Positions 47,823-60,300 of a DNA stretch of 64,000 nt are shown here, piece by piece. The stretch covers positions 108,021 through 172,020 of the forward strand of contig LSRX01000367.1 of NCBI GenBank assembly GCA_001939145.1. The letters are read 5' to 3'. A program made the translations under genes and the position numbers. Numbering within the stretch: position 1 is the first letter of the stretch; the number at the start of each line of letters is the position of its first letter. The notes beneath the pieces are model-generated. The model saw nothing but the letters and a program-made list of their open reading frames with translations. It searched no databases and was not told the DNA's origin. Origin of the DNA: Symbiodinium microadriaticum (lineage: Eukaryota; Sar; Dinophyceae; Suessiales; Symbiodiniaceae).

Positions 47823-50800
47823 CCTCCCTCCCTCCCTCCCNNNNNNNNNNNNNNNNNNNNNNNNNNNNNNNNNNNNNNNNNNNNNNNNNNNNNNNNNNNN
47901 NNNNNNNNNNNNNNNNNNNNNNNNNNNNNNNNNNNNNNNNNNNNNNNNNNNNNNNNNNNNNNNNNNNNNNNNNNNNNNNNNNNNNNNNNNNNNNNNNNNN
48001 NNNNNNNNNNNNNNNNNTATATATATATACACATACACATACTTACCTTGAGACACACTAGCTTCAAGATTTGTGGAGAGGCCTGTATAGTGGTGGTTGG
48101 AAAAAGTTGATATTTAGGGTGAAAATGGGAATCATTTGGACATCGAGAGTTTAGGGGAAATATATGAGAATAATAGGGTTTTGTCGAAAATTAAAAACTG
48201 TCGGTGTTTGTCGGTTTTCCTTTCCTAATGGCAAAACTAGGGAAATATAGGAACATAATAGCGAAACATTTAGGATTGTTTTTCAACAAGAATCATTTTC
48301 TGTATTCTTCGATTTGCATCGAAACCTAGGATTTCCCGCAGAAGTCATGGTTTTTCGTCAAAAAATTAAGGAACAACTAGGAAAATCATCGTATAAAAAG
48401 GTTGTGCAGAAAACGCGCCATTTTCGGTGCCCTTTTTCGACTGTTTGACCGAAGCCTGGGGTTTCTCGCAGAAATCCTAGTTTTATGAGTGTTGTTTTTG
48501 TCGTTTTTGTGCAAAATAGGGGGACATAAGTGGAATTATAGGAAAATCATAAGAACAAACAAAGGATCTTGTCGAAAATGAACCATGCTCCGTGCTGTTT
48601 CGAACCGAAATCAATTTTCCTTAATTCTGAAAGTCATGAATTCCTAAAAATAGCCTATGTTCAACAAACATTATTCAATGGCTATTGCGATACTGCAAGT
48701 CTCCACACTGGCTTGGCCCTGAGCCCGAAAGGAAGAGAACGTGAGAAAGCAAGGGCACACCATCCAACTGTAGACCCATCGCGTGGTAATGTCCTCAGCT
48801 CCCAAATCAGGCGGGCCTGCAGCCATGGGTGCCCCATTTCCACGCCGCGCCTTTGCGTGAAAGACTTCGGCTTTGCTTTTTGTTCATGGTCAGCGAAGAC
48901 ATATCGCCTTGTAGCTTGCACGATCTCAAACCCAACAAACCAGAAACCATACAATATTAAGCACCCAGCAGCCGACACTTTCTTATGATTCAACTTGGCA
49001 GGCTTCATGGATGAGGTTCGTTGTTGATGAGATTTTGGGAGTCGACAGCTAAGCAGTGCACAGACCATCTCCTCCACTTTGCATGCCTTGCCCAAGAAAC
49101 TTTCGCATGTAGGATGTCGGTATGAAGGCTAGTAGGCCCGAGATGGCCCCCCCTTTTCTGCTACAATAGGGCCCCGGCCCCAAGCCTCGGAGCCGGTTAG
49201 CCCCAACCTGGAGACCCAGGTCATGACCGCACATGCCAAGATGGGCGATATGGAGGGCGCGGAAGCATGGCCGCTTGCTGGGGCATGGAGCGGCCACGAA
49301 CTGTGTGGACGGCAACATTACCAATCATGATTTTGATCTCCATATACCACCCGGATAATTGTCTTTTGTTTTCGTAGATTTGCAGAGCGGGGTAGCGTGG
49401 CAAAAACCTCGAAATCCTGATCGGAAACTGCCTTGTTCTTCCAGGAACTGACTTGTTCTTCCAGGGCAGCTACGGGGTTAGACAATTCCAACCGCCGCCC
49501 TGTTGGTGCTCAAGCTGCTACTAAGCTTAAGGTCCAGAGCTGGCGAGCTGATTTGCGATCATCGGTCGTACTTCGGACTTTCGATAGAGGAGCTTTGGTG
49601 TTGGACACAGTGTGTGCTGCTCATCAGGTTCAGAGTGATGCTCGACGAGGGCATGCGACCAGAGCTTGTGAGCCGGGCCCTCAGCCCCAACTCATCATCC
49701 GACACGAAATCCCAACCTCTGCTGTCAAGTCTGTCTGCATCCTGGATTCTGCTTCATCACCGGCCTCGGCGCCGAAGTCCTTAGCCTCAAATGTCTCCAT
49801 CCTGTATGAGCCAGGAAAGCTTCCCCAAAGCCATGACCGAGCCCTGAAAAAAAAATGACCGTCGGCTTACCTGCCAGGCACTCTTTCTGGCTGCCTCGGT
49901 AATGACTCCTGTTCTGTGGAGGGATGGCCAATCACCACCATTCCAACAAAGCGCATGTGGTGCTGCGCAGTAGCGAAAAGCCCCAAGCCGAGAACCAACC
50001 TGCAAATTTGGGGACCGAAGCCCACAGGCTGCAACATCCTGATGTCTGCTGCCGCGAACAGTGGCGACACGTCGGGTGCGGAGGGCATGCTACTCCGACC
50101 CCTGGCTGTGTTTCTGTGCCCACAAAGTACTGTGCTCTGGATGCACTGACGACTGCGAAGAACATTGGTGAAGTATTCCTTGTGATGATGATCTCTTTGA
50201 GCTGCATGACGCCGCCACTCGACGCTGCAGCGACCAGAATGGTCCTTGGTTGCGCGGATTCCTTGTTGAGCAGGTGCATTTTCATGCCCTTCATGGCAGT
50301 GGACCTGCAAAGGCAACAGCCCCCACCACCTTGTTTTTGTGCGACAACGCACGGTTTCAAAAGGTACGATTCTCCTTCTTGTCCATGCTTGAGCATCTAG
50401 ATGTTGATCACCGCACTTCTGAAGCGAGACGCGTCACGCGAGATATGAGTTGTGGCTGAGGAATGGAAGACCTCCAGCTCAGACCTGCGCCGTGGCTGTC
50501 CATCACAGCTCCCCAATACGTTGGCCCTAATTTCGAGACCGCGGTTTTGGGAACTCAGCGTAAGCAGGGCATTGACTCTTGCAGAATGGTCGACTTCTGT
50601 TCGTCGCAGAAGCATGCCAAATGCGTTGGACTGTCGATGATTCTCGCGAAGTAGCAACAGCAGATTGTTGAAGTCGCCCGTCTTCAGCTCCGGCCTCCCG
50701 CGTCCAGTGAGACCTTCTAGAAGCGCCATCCGGGAAGTCTGAAATGTCTCGACCTGAAGGACAAGCTAGGAAGATTGAGCAGAGCAGTGTTTGGCGAGGT

Positions 50801-53800
50801 TTGCCCTGTCCAGCTGAGGATGTGGTAACGTACAGCACTCTCCTCAGCGCCTTTGCGAAGGCAACTTTGATGGGGAATACCGGTTTTGAGGCCTGGGGCC
50901 AGGGCCAGGGTTCTTGCTGAGTCTTTGTTGCAATCCTTTGTGTCGTGTGGAAAGCATGACATGCTAGTACTCCGGAGGGGCCCTATTATCTGGTGTTCTG
51001 ACCAAGCCTGCCAGGCAGGAAATGCCATTGGTGCGCGGGACTGGCTGCTGCAAGCGGAGGAGGCAACAACAAAGTCTTGCTTCAGCCAGTTTAAGTTCAG
51101 GGTTTTAACGATACTGGTTCACGTTTTCGGGGAGTTGCAGTTGCGCTTTGATGGTGTTGTCTGTGTTTGCCACTTTTGGTGAGTTGCAGCTTTGGGGTTT
51201 GAATTTGGGTTGGGGGTTTGGGCGCGATCCATGCCTCATGTGCAACGAGCCAGAACACTTGGCTGATCGGCGGCAAGATGCTATGCAGTTATGCAGGTAT
51301 TTTTTGCGCGCTTTTGCCCCTTTGGGTCATGGGCTGAGCACCCTCTCGGACCCAGCCACGCCAGGTATGTTGACCGAACTTCAGACTTAATAGCATGACT
51401 TTGCTGCTGGCGCAGTCATTGCCCAGAAGCCTTTGTCACGAGCATCGTGTCTTGACATTGCGAGTCCTCCCAGTGTCAAGACCTGTATACGTGTTTTCCA
51501 GGCTACTACAGTCTTTCTTTGAGTTCTGCTTCAGAGCTCGGTGCCCTGGAAGCGTGCTGGAGATGGACGGTTCTGCCCAGCTACCAGCCCGATGTAGTCA
51601 CAATGTCAAGGCGAGAAAAATCTGGGTCTCGACTTTCTGGTACACCTTTGCCTCAAACCCGACGGGCTAAATCCTTGGTGCAGGCGGGCATTGAGCCAGA
51701 CCTCAACTGCTACAAGCAGATCATCAAGGCGGGGCTGGCCATTTGGCTCAGGTGCGGCATTTCAGCTGGAATGCTTGTCAGGCATCCATGGGGCTGACTT
51801 GGAGAAAAAGGTCGCAATGCGTTCTCTGACTCCTGCCTTGTGGGACAAGAACCCTGGCATGAACAACCCAGGCCTCAACACACCCAATGCCCAAACCTTG
51901 CTTTTTTTGCAGCTCAAGAACAAGAAAGCCTTTTCAATGCTTCAGAATCAGAGAGTCTAAAGAACGTCTTGATACCGCCAACCAAAGGCTCCAAGGCGGT
52001 TCCAAAGCCGACGGGGGCCAACTCCGGGCGGGGGAGGCTTGCGTCCAGTCCGGCGATGCCGCGATGGCCGAGCGAATGGCCCGGCGTTTGCTGCGAAACC
52101 GGCTGACCCCAGATGCTCTCTCAGCTGAAATGGACGTGGACGTGGGAATCCTGTAAATCGGTTCTGTAGTAGGTCCTCCCTTCCAGTCTTCGACCGCACA
52201 CCGGAATCTTTGCACATCGAGGTTTCAGGGAGTTTCTGCCTGGCATGAAAGACTTGGCAGTTTTGGATGTTGCTGGGTGTAGGTTTGCAGATGTAGGATG
52301 AGGGTTGAGACGTGTGGAGCACAGACAGGGGGATGGAAGCCGGAGCAGCTAACTATCTTTTACGAGGAGGCAACAGGGCTTATCCTCCCCCTAAGCGACT
52401 TCACCCTACATGCCTGGCACCTGCTTGCCACAACTAAATCCTATTCCAGACACTTGACCATAAGAACAAAACCTGAATTGCTCAATCGAAGCTGCCTAAA
52501 CCCTCTGCTGCTGAAGAGCCCTATAGAGAATAGACCAAGAGAAATTCCAGACACTACAGTGCCAGCCACCGGCTGCTCTCAATATCGACACCCCCAGCCG
52601 GCCACAGAATCCCAAATCTTCAGCTCAACCTCCCACGAGACTTTTCAACTGACAGCCCAGGTTTACACCTACAACATGCTCCTGAACGCCCTCGCCAAAG
52701 CGGGGAACTGGGCCTCTGCAGAGTTGCTTTGGCTTCAAAACCCTGCCATGGGGGCCTAGAGTCCTGTACCGGGCCCAGGGCCGAGGTGTAAGGCGATAGA
52801 CAAGAGGGTGTTTCGGGAAGCGGAAGGCTTTTGCTTGGCTCTAGTTGCTCACGTCTGTGGTTCCGAATTCTGACTTCCGATCTCGGACGCCACACTCCTG
52901 TTGGAGGCCTTGTCGGAAAGTTTAGAGAAGTGGAGACTCGGGCGACCATGACTATGGTCTTTAGAACTTTAGGCTATGGGAAGTTTGAGTTTTTTTGGAG
53001 GGGCAGAGCGGTTTGGCTGGTGGGATATCGGATGTATGGTGATATAGGGTTGAATTCGGATTTTTGTGGTGCTTCTACGCTTGCTATTTGCACCTGAAGC
53101 CGGCTGGCGTGTATGGAGTCTATTTTGATTTTGGATGCCGGCATCGAGATGTTAAGGCTTGCTCTCGGAAGCCCCCAAGGTTCTGGGTGGACCACATGCA
53201 GCGGGCTGCGAGGCACGTTGCAGAGCTGCGGTAACTTCAACTTAGACGTAAGATATCGTAATCTCAACCCAATTCAACCCACAGGATTTAGACATGAAGT
53301 GCAGAAGCAGCTGTGGCGTCGGATTCCAACCCTCTTAGATTCTTTAGTCGTGGGGATCGAACTCTACAAGCTTGTCTCGCCCCCTCCCTCTTCACATGCC
53401 CGAAGGTGGAAGCACCACGAGTTCCCTTTGGACCAGATTAGCGTCGCCTACGCGGAGGCCACTGTTTGCAGCATGGTGAAGAGCTTGTAGACTGCCAGAG
53501 GGGCGCGTGGGCTCAATCCTAGTCTCCTATTCTCTGGCCCGAAATCTGTCGGAGTAAACATTTGAATTGCTCCCCAGCCCAAAACCCTACAAACCCCTGA
53601 AATCGCTAGATGCCTTCAGCCTTGCTGAGGTCTTTCTCGCACACGTGGAGGCTTGAGATCTTTGCCAGACTTGATGGACAGGGCAGTCGCTTCTGGTATA
53701 AGGATTTTCGTTTGCTTGCAAGGGTGTGGGATGTCGTTCCCTGGCTTGAGATCAGGAGGCTGAAGTCTCACATAAAGAGGACACACGCTTCAAAGCACAT

Positions 53801-54094
53801 GCAGGCCCACCATGCCAAGCAGTCATTCGAAAGTGTCACTCATCCGAACGTATCCGAACCTTGAAACTCAGGCGCCAACTTTCACGCACGCCTCTTTTTA
53901 TTTTGCAACCCAGGAACAGCCCTTAACCACAATGAAGCTCCACACGGCCATCATAATCATCCCCGAGGCCTGTATAGCACTGTGGACAACAGCAGTACCA
54001 GGACATGTAGAATACGGGGTTGCCCCCAAAGAAGAAGGACCCTCCACGTGAGGCTGGCGACTTAGAAGGTGCCGAGGCCTGGATGATGCAGATG
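43373..54094 (+). CDS. Pentatricopeptide repeat (PPR) protein, about 20 exons, ends undefined
   Basis: Exons: 43373-43402, 43726-43767, 44083-44104, 44303-44350, 44626-44673, 44980-45029, 45352-45413, 45895-45951, 46516-46572, 46665-46700, 47150-47216, 47596-47627, 49220-49269, 49628-49671, 50028-50084, 50819-50860, 51015-51059, 51684-51728, 52037-52114, 52661-52720, 54053-54094. Several joins give textbook 35-residue repeats: MWNQMIK + AHVNANRPMAAESWVK + DMLNRVFQPDI; YNTLLKCYGRRGDFLK + AEKWIRRMRARGVAPDM; HNTLLKAYAQKEQ + AKKAEKLFETME + AKPDATTYLQMI; VMTAHAKMGDMEGAEAW + FRVMLDEGMRPELVS + CNILMSAAANSGD; CYKQIIK + ACVQSGDAAMAERM + TPD + VYTYNMLLNALAKAGNW. PPR proteins bind RNA, usually in plastids or mitochondria, and act in RNA processing or stability. 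At least ten repeats are visible. Some exons are missing between those listed, including near the assembly gap. No DYW or other C-terminal domain was seen. Start and stop are undefined. Confidence 0.8.
47791..48035 (+). repeat. CT/CCCT microsatellite, assembly gap and TA run
   Basis: CTCTCT from about 47791 passes into CCCTCCCT at 47818-47840, then 177 N (47841-48017), then TATATATATA and CACATACACA. The gap was evidently left because assembly failed in simple-sequence DNA. Reading frames shown across it are artefacts. It lies in the PPR gene between exons 47596-47627 and 49220-49269, so a PPR exon may be hidden. Confidence 0.95.
48090..48690. repeat. AT-rich island of diverged tandem units
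   Basis: About 600 bp are clearly more AT-rich than everything around them. Phrases recur at roughly 150-180 bp spacing: GAAACCTAGGATTTCCCGCA at about 48320 and GAAGCCTGGGGTTTCTCGCA at about 48451, each followed by GAA, then a T-rich stretch, then GGAAAATCAT. An earlier, weaker copy begins near 48170. It lies in a PPR-gene intron. It may be a decayed tandem repeat or a mobile-element fragment; no open frame of note. Confidence 0.6.
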
Positions 54095-55064
54095 GTTGGT
54101 CCGGCACTTACAATGCAGCTCAGACTTTTTTGCTGAGAAGCCTTGCGTTTGTTCTGTCGAGGGTGCCTAGGATTTGACAATCAGAAATGAACTGAATCAG
54201 TGTTTTCGGCCCCAAGCACTGAGGCGAAGGCATCGAGCCCCAGGCTCGATGTTACACCGCGCCGAAACCCGAGCATCAGGAGTGAAGGAGAGCTGTCGGG
54301 CTAGGAATACCTACTATAGGCTCTAGGGGCCTGGATGAGGTTAACATGGAGCACCGACGAGGTGTCACAGGATGGCTTCACAAAAACATGCAGAACTCCC
54401 AAGCAACTTCAAGAAGTGTCCACTTGCCCTAGCCATCTCTTGTCTTGTAACAGCTCCCTGTAGAGCTATTTTGGCGAACCATTTGATCCCTTGCGTTTCG
54501 CTGCCGAATGAAAGCTGGCACTTGCAACTTCCGTGTTTTCGGGTTAGCAGTACACCTCAGAGGCCACGTGAGCAGGCAAGGACAGACTTGGCGCATCGGC
54601 ACCTTCTTGCAAAGCAATGCTTCTTCAACCAGAAGCCTTGTCGGAGACGAGGCTTGTGCAGAGATATCTCGATCAAGGAGATCTGGGAAGCGCCCCAGCC
54701 TCGGGAGTTGGTGCTTGCACAGGATCAGCTGAAAGCCTGGACCCCGAAAACTTCAAGCACCCAGATTGCATGTCGTTGCTCATCAATTCCATGCAAGACC
54801 CCGAGCCGTTTGGCAAGCTTGAGCTTAAGATTCTGGTAACCTGGTTTCGTCAGTTGGGAATGGAACGAATCAGCGCCTCTACATTTCCGTCCATTGGCAT
54901 TCACCGAAGAAGAGAAACACCCCGCAAACACCGTAGTGCCAAGCCAACATCAGCGAAGCGGCTACACGGCCTTGGTGACTTGCAAAGTTTTAGGACTAGG
55001 GCATTCTGCCTTCCTGCACACTGGCACTCTAAGCCCCAGCACCCTGCGCCTGCGATGGCACAGC
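54095..55064. other. Tail of the PPR region or spacer
   Basis: I find no sure exon here. One open stretch at about 54650-54745 reads DISIKEIWEAPQPRELVLAQ and then DQLKAWTP. It could be a late exon of the PPR gene or part of another. A second frame here (LELKILVTWFRQLGMERIS) overlaps it. The stop of the PPR gene should lie in this region but was not identified. Confidence 0.3.
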
Positions 55065-55637
55065 ATGCCACCCCGGAGCAGTCTCAAGAAGCTGTTTGAG
55101 CAACGGCGTGTGGCAACCGAGTCGCGAAGAGGCGCTGTTTCGCAAAGCGGCACGAAACGCAAATGCCCAGAGCCTGCAGCACCTATACAATCGCTGTTGC
55201 TGGACGGTATCGATATTCATTCCGAGTGGAAGATGCTGCTGCAAGAAGAGTTTGCGCAGCGGCAACAGCGAGACATTCGGGCGTGTGTCAGCGCTTTGCG
55301 GCAGTTGGGCCAGCGAACGACAGATGCACACCGGTTGTTGCATCAACTGCGTACAGCACCGACGTCTTCTAGTCCGGCTGCCAAGGCAATTATTGATGAG
55401 TTTTTGGCTTGTCGTGCAACGTCAGAGGGAGCGTCTGAAGAAGTCAGAACGGTGGTTGATCGCTTCGACCACATATCGAACGAGATCAGCTGTCCGCATG
55501 GCTGTGAGGGGCCAACCAGGTACGGATATCGCGTCGGTGACTTGAACAAGTATGCCATCATGGAGCGTCATGACCAACTTACTGCAGTGCTATCATATTG
55601 CCCGAAGTGTCATTTTATCTTCGATGGGAACCTGTGA
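55065..55637 (+). CDS. Intronless protein with C-terminal Cys/His cluster
   Basis: ATG at 55065 opens a frame of 190 codons to TGA; the frame is open further upstream, to about 54894, so a longer product is possible. The N-terminal part is basic (PPRSSLKKLFEQRRVATESR). Residues 45-110 look helical (EWKMLLQEEFAQRQQRDIRA). The C-terminus carries CPHGCEG near residue 147 and YCPKCHFIFDGNL at the very end, two CxxC-like knuckles about 35 residues apart that could bind one zinc ion. Codons favour G/C at the third position. No intron interrupts it, unlike the genes on both sides, so a retrogene or captured mobile-element gene is possible. I do not recognise the family. The frame overlapping it at 55096-55545 is a shadow. 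Confidence 0.6.
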   Translation: MPPRSSLKKLFEQRRVATESRRGAVSQSGTKRKCPEPAAPIQSLLLDGIDIHSEWKMLLQEEFAQRQQRDIRACVSALRQLGQRTTDAHRLLHQLRTAPTSSSPAAKAIIDEFLACRATSEGASEEVRTVVDRFDHISNEISCPHGCEGPTRYGYRVGDLNKYAIMERHDQLTAVLSYCPKCHFIFDGNL

Positions 55638-57311
55638 CCTTGTTAGTTCACTGTGATGGAGCTCCTTGTCTTGACGCGTGAAAGGCCTCGTGCCTCCCAG
55701 TTCCAGACGACAGAGCGGCGGCGAGAGGTGAACAAAGCATCTGCTCCCAGTCTTTGGCCGGCACTCATAGCCAATAGCGGTCTTGCACCTCGAGCCATCG
55801 ATTCAGCTCACTCTAAACCGACAAGTTTCGAACCCCTCATGTCCCGAAATCCCCGGAACATGCACGGCCGTTTTAGCAAAACTTGCTTGAGCGCATGTGG
55901 CAGCAACTACGCCCTAAAGCCAGGTCTCCTTGCACTGAAACCTCCCTCGGATAAGAAGCTTAGCCAAGGCAAGGCGCTGGCTGGGGCGAATGAACACTTG
56001 GTGCACCACCCGGAAGCGAGATACGGGGTTTAGGGTTGTTCATTCGAAAAATTCGGAGAGCATGGTATTTCTCATGGGTAAACGAGATTGAGTGTGGTTA
56101 TCCCCGTCGGTGCTGTTATTAAGACCACGACTGATCTTACCACCGGCAGTCGTGCAACTTCTGTGCATACCCTGATTCACTGCTGTCCCCGTATCTTTGG
56201 CTTATCACTCTTATTTCGCCGGTTGCTTTCCCTTTGTTGAATTTGGCGACTGCTTGCGAGGTCGAACCATCGCGCGCCTGTAAACCTCCTGGAAGCCTTG
56301 GAGCCGGAACGGCCTGGATCCTACGTTGCGTTCGTGAGGCTGCCCCGGCCTCGCCCTGATCGACGGTTTAATGTCGAGTCCTGACTGGTCATTCAAGACT
56401 CAAGATGGAAGCACTTCGACAACAAGGCCAGAATGTCAAGGAGCCCAGGCCGTCTTGCAATCCGGAGAGCACCAAGCTTTGGAAACCCTGCATTGTCTCA
56501 AACTGACATCGAGAATCGCCTTGAGCTGCGCAACCCTAAAAGCAAGCTGAGAATCTCACCGCCGATCGGAAGCTCGCAGTTGGAGAGTCAAACAGCCTGT
56601 GCCCGAACTCCCAAGTCAATTGGTACATAGTACACTTCTCGCAGACATGCCACCACTTCGAGTTTCCGCTGTTTGGCAGCCCTTTGCCTCCAAAAACAGA
56701 GAGTCCAAAACGTCCACCTTCGGCCCGAGGTTGCTGCAAGAGGCTGTGAGCTCCTAGCTCTGCAGCAAAAAGAGTTTGCCACTTCGGGCTTCTTGCTTTT
56801 GTTCTTTCGGGTAGAGGCCTCCCGGGTTCAAGGATCTCGGGCTAAGCTCTGGTCTGAAGGCCGCGAAGGCTGAAACGGACAGTCTTGCACATGCGGAGGC
56901 AATCCGAAATTAACGGTGGGGTCTGTAAGCCTGGTCATACAGAAACCGCAATGTTTCTGACAATGCATGTAGGCTTTGAGGTTCAGAGTTCAGGAAGTTG
57001 GTTTGGGTTTCCAGACCGGGGTCATGGGCAGCTTCAACGTTTAAGCCGGTGCCGGTGCCTGGGATGGAGTTGCCAACGTGTAGCTAAGACTATTGATTTC
57101 GAGTTGGAGGATGATAATTTGCAGCAGCGACCAGCTACGGCGCCCTTTCGGTGCGGCTGTTGGCTTCTTCGGGCTGCCGCATATTTGAAAGGAATTTCCT
57201 GTCCAGTTATTGTGGCTGCAATGCCAGCACGACCGAACTTGTAGATTTGTGTTCCTGCTGTCCGCAGTTGGCTTGTGGCTTGCGTACTTGTAAGCGCCAT
57301 CCTTGCTTGCC
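55638..57311. other. Intergenic, weak open stretches only
   Basis: This is spacer between the Cys/His protein and the ATP-grasp-like gene. A single TTTAGGG-like unit occurs at about 56029. Possible exon-like pieces at about 55653-55730 (basic) and 56705-56775 (LRPEVAARGCELLALQQKEF) have no partners. The 56885-57244 open frame has no domain. Confidence 0.3.
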
Positions 57312-60300
57312 ATGGCCTTCCGTTACGCCTTCCGCGCCGCGCGCAGCGGCCTCCGGTATGCTGCGTCGCGGCCCGCTTTGGCGGCCGCTGCTACGACTGT
57401 CACGGGATCTGCAGTGGCGGGCTTCGCTTGGGCAAAGCCCAGCGCATGCCAGACCTCTTCGCTAGTAGATGTGTCTGGCCTAACGAAGGTTGCCAAGACG
57501 GACGATGTGGGGCTATTGCCACAGCCAACGAACCCCAAGTACAAGACCGCGCTGGTCCAAATCTACGTGGGTTCCCAGCCCTTTGGCGGCTCCGACAAGA
57601 GCGCCAGCGGCCACCGTTACGACTCCATTCCCATTGCCAACGGCATGATCGCGTCGGGCATGAGCTGCCAGCTGGTCCACTACGTGCCAGAGGAGCATCC
57701 GGGCCATTTCAGCAAAGACAGGCTTTCGGCTGCTTGGGAACATAGGCTGAACAACCAAACGACCAATTGACCCGTCTTACATGTGAAAAGGTCTTGCATG
57801 TGACAGCATTTCGAGGCACGACGCCTTCATCAAAGCCATGGAGGGCTTCGATGCAATCATCGTACGCTGCAATCCTGGCCAGATCAACGCCGCGGGCGGC
57901 GATCAAATGAGACCTTATTCAATTGGCTAGTACCAAGGCATTCTGAAACTCAGAAGTGGTGCATGCTCAGAGCGGAAGGGTAGTAGTTTCACGGTTGCGC
58001 GGATCGAAGGGCTGGGTACTCTAGGTTGCTCGCTCGAGCCCGTCCAATATTATGTCTCGGAGCCTCACAACACGAAACAACCTCTGCAAGCTGCCGCAAA
58101 CTCCGGTCTCAGTTTCGTCCCATCACCAAAATTCCTCTCGCGCTCTCTACATGGCTCGTGACCAAGGAAGTTCGATGATGCCATGCGAGGGCTGCAGAAA
58201 AAGGGCAAGCAGGCCCGACGCAGCTGAGGAATTTTGCTTTGCGGCTGGTTCGTTAACCCACGTTGTAACACATTGTAGGGCTTGAGGACAGGTCCAGGGT
58301 CTTTGAGCAAAGACTTTGCAATTCCTGAAGCCATAGGCGAAGTTTTTTGTGTATTTTTTTTGGTTTTCGGTTCAGTGGGCATGTGAGTCCATAAATCGAT
58401 CAGTCAGTCAGTCAGTCAGTCAGTCAGTCAGTCAGTCAGTCAGTCAGTCAGTCAGTCAGCCAGCCAGCCAGTCAGTCAGTCAGTCAGTCAGTCAGTCAGT
58501 CAGTCGGTGAGCCAACGGGGCGGTCAGTCAGTCAGTCAGTGAGTCATTCGGTCGTCCAAACAGGAGCGGTCAGTCAGTCCGTCGGTTAGCCAACCGAGCG
58601 GTCAGTCAGTTAGTCAGTCAGTCAGTCGGTCAGCCAGCCAGCCTGCCAGCCAGCCAGCCAGCCAGCCAGTCAGTCAGTCAGTCAGTCAGTCAGTCCAGTC
58701 AATCGGTCGGTGAGACAACAGGGTGGTCAGTCAGTCAGTCAGTCAGTCAGTCGGTCAGTCGGTGCGTCGGTCGGTACGCCAGCATCCCGGTCTGTCAGTC
58801 AGTCAGGCGGTCGGTCGATTGGTCCTTGTCGGTTAGTCGGTCGGCCAATGTTTGAGATATATGATTAACCGATATCGCCAAAGGAGGGGGGCCTGTTTGG
58901 GATATAGGATGAACCGGAATCGCCAAATGTCGGCGCGTGTTTACCACGTATGATGAACCGGAATCACCGAATAAGGGTGCGGCGTGTTTAAGATATATGG
59001 AATACCGGAACCGCCACATGAAGGGGGTGTGTTTAAGATACATGATGAACCGATATCGCCAAATGAAGGGGCGTGTTTAAGATATGATGAACCGTTATCG
59101 CCAAACGATGGGGGGCATGTTTAACATATATGATGAACAGGAGCCGCCAAGTGTCACATGTTTAAGATGTGTGGTCCCGACATGAGGGGGCGTATTTAAG
59201 AGACAGGGTGATCCATTATCGCCAAATGAGGGGGGCATGTTTAACATGTATGATGAGCCGATCGGGGTCATGTTTAGCGTGTATGACGAGCCGGAATCGC
59301 CAAAAGAGGCTGGCCTGTGCAAAATATATGGTGAACAGGAATCTTCAAATGAGGGGCCGTGTTTAAGATATATGAAGAGCCGTTGCCGCCAAATGAGGGG
59401 GCGTGTTCAAGATATATGATGAACCGGAATCACCAAGTAAGGGGCCAGCATGTTTTAGACATGTAGTGAAACGGACTCGCCACATGACCTCGCGTGTCTA
59501 AGATTAATTTATGGTGAGCCGGAACCGCAACATGAGGCGGGGTGCTTCAGAGATATGGTGAACCGGAATCGCCAAAAGAAGGGGGCGTGTTTAAAATACA
59601 TGGTGAACCGGAATCGCCAAGTAAAGGGACGTGTTAAGAGATATGATGAGCCGGTGCAGCCGATATCGCCAAATGAGGGGGCATGTTTAAGTTATAGGAC
59701 GAACCGGAATCGCCAAATGAGGGGGCGTGTTTAAGATATGTGATGAACCTTTATCGCCAAATGAGGGGGATATGTGATGAACGGTTATATCGCCAAATGC
59801 GAGGGCGTGTTCAAGATAATGATGAGAGGAAATCACCAAATAAGGGGCCGGCGTGTTAAAGCGAGGTGGTGAACCGGACAATAAGGGGTATGTTCAGCAT
59901 GTATGATGAGCCGGAATCACCAAATGAGGGGGCATGGTCAAGACATATAATGTACCGGGGTCACCAAATAAAGGGGGCCGTGTGATTAAGATATATGATG
60001 AACTGTTGTCGCCAAATGTGGCATTTTTAAGATATACGGTGATCCGGAATCCCCACATGGGGGGGGGGGTGGCGTTTAGGAGATATCGTTAATGGGAATT
60101 GCCAAATGAGCCGTGTGTGAGATACCTGAAGTTCGGAATCGCCAATGAGGGGGGGTGTTTAAGATGTATGAGGAACCGGAATCGCCAAACGAAGGGGCTT
60201 GCTTAACATATACGATGAACCGGTATCTCCAAATGAGGGGACGTGTTTAATATCTATATGAAGCGCTGTCGCCCAATGTGGGGGGCATGTTTAAGATATA

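Noticed and set aside
47569-48067. Frames running through the N stretch
   Set aside because: They exist only because N bases cannot produce stops.
55096-55545. 149-codon frame overlapping the Cys/His protein
   Set aside because: Alternative frame of the same DNA with poorer codon choice and erratic Cys/Arg content.
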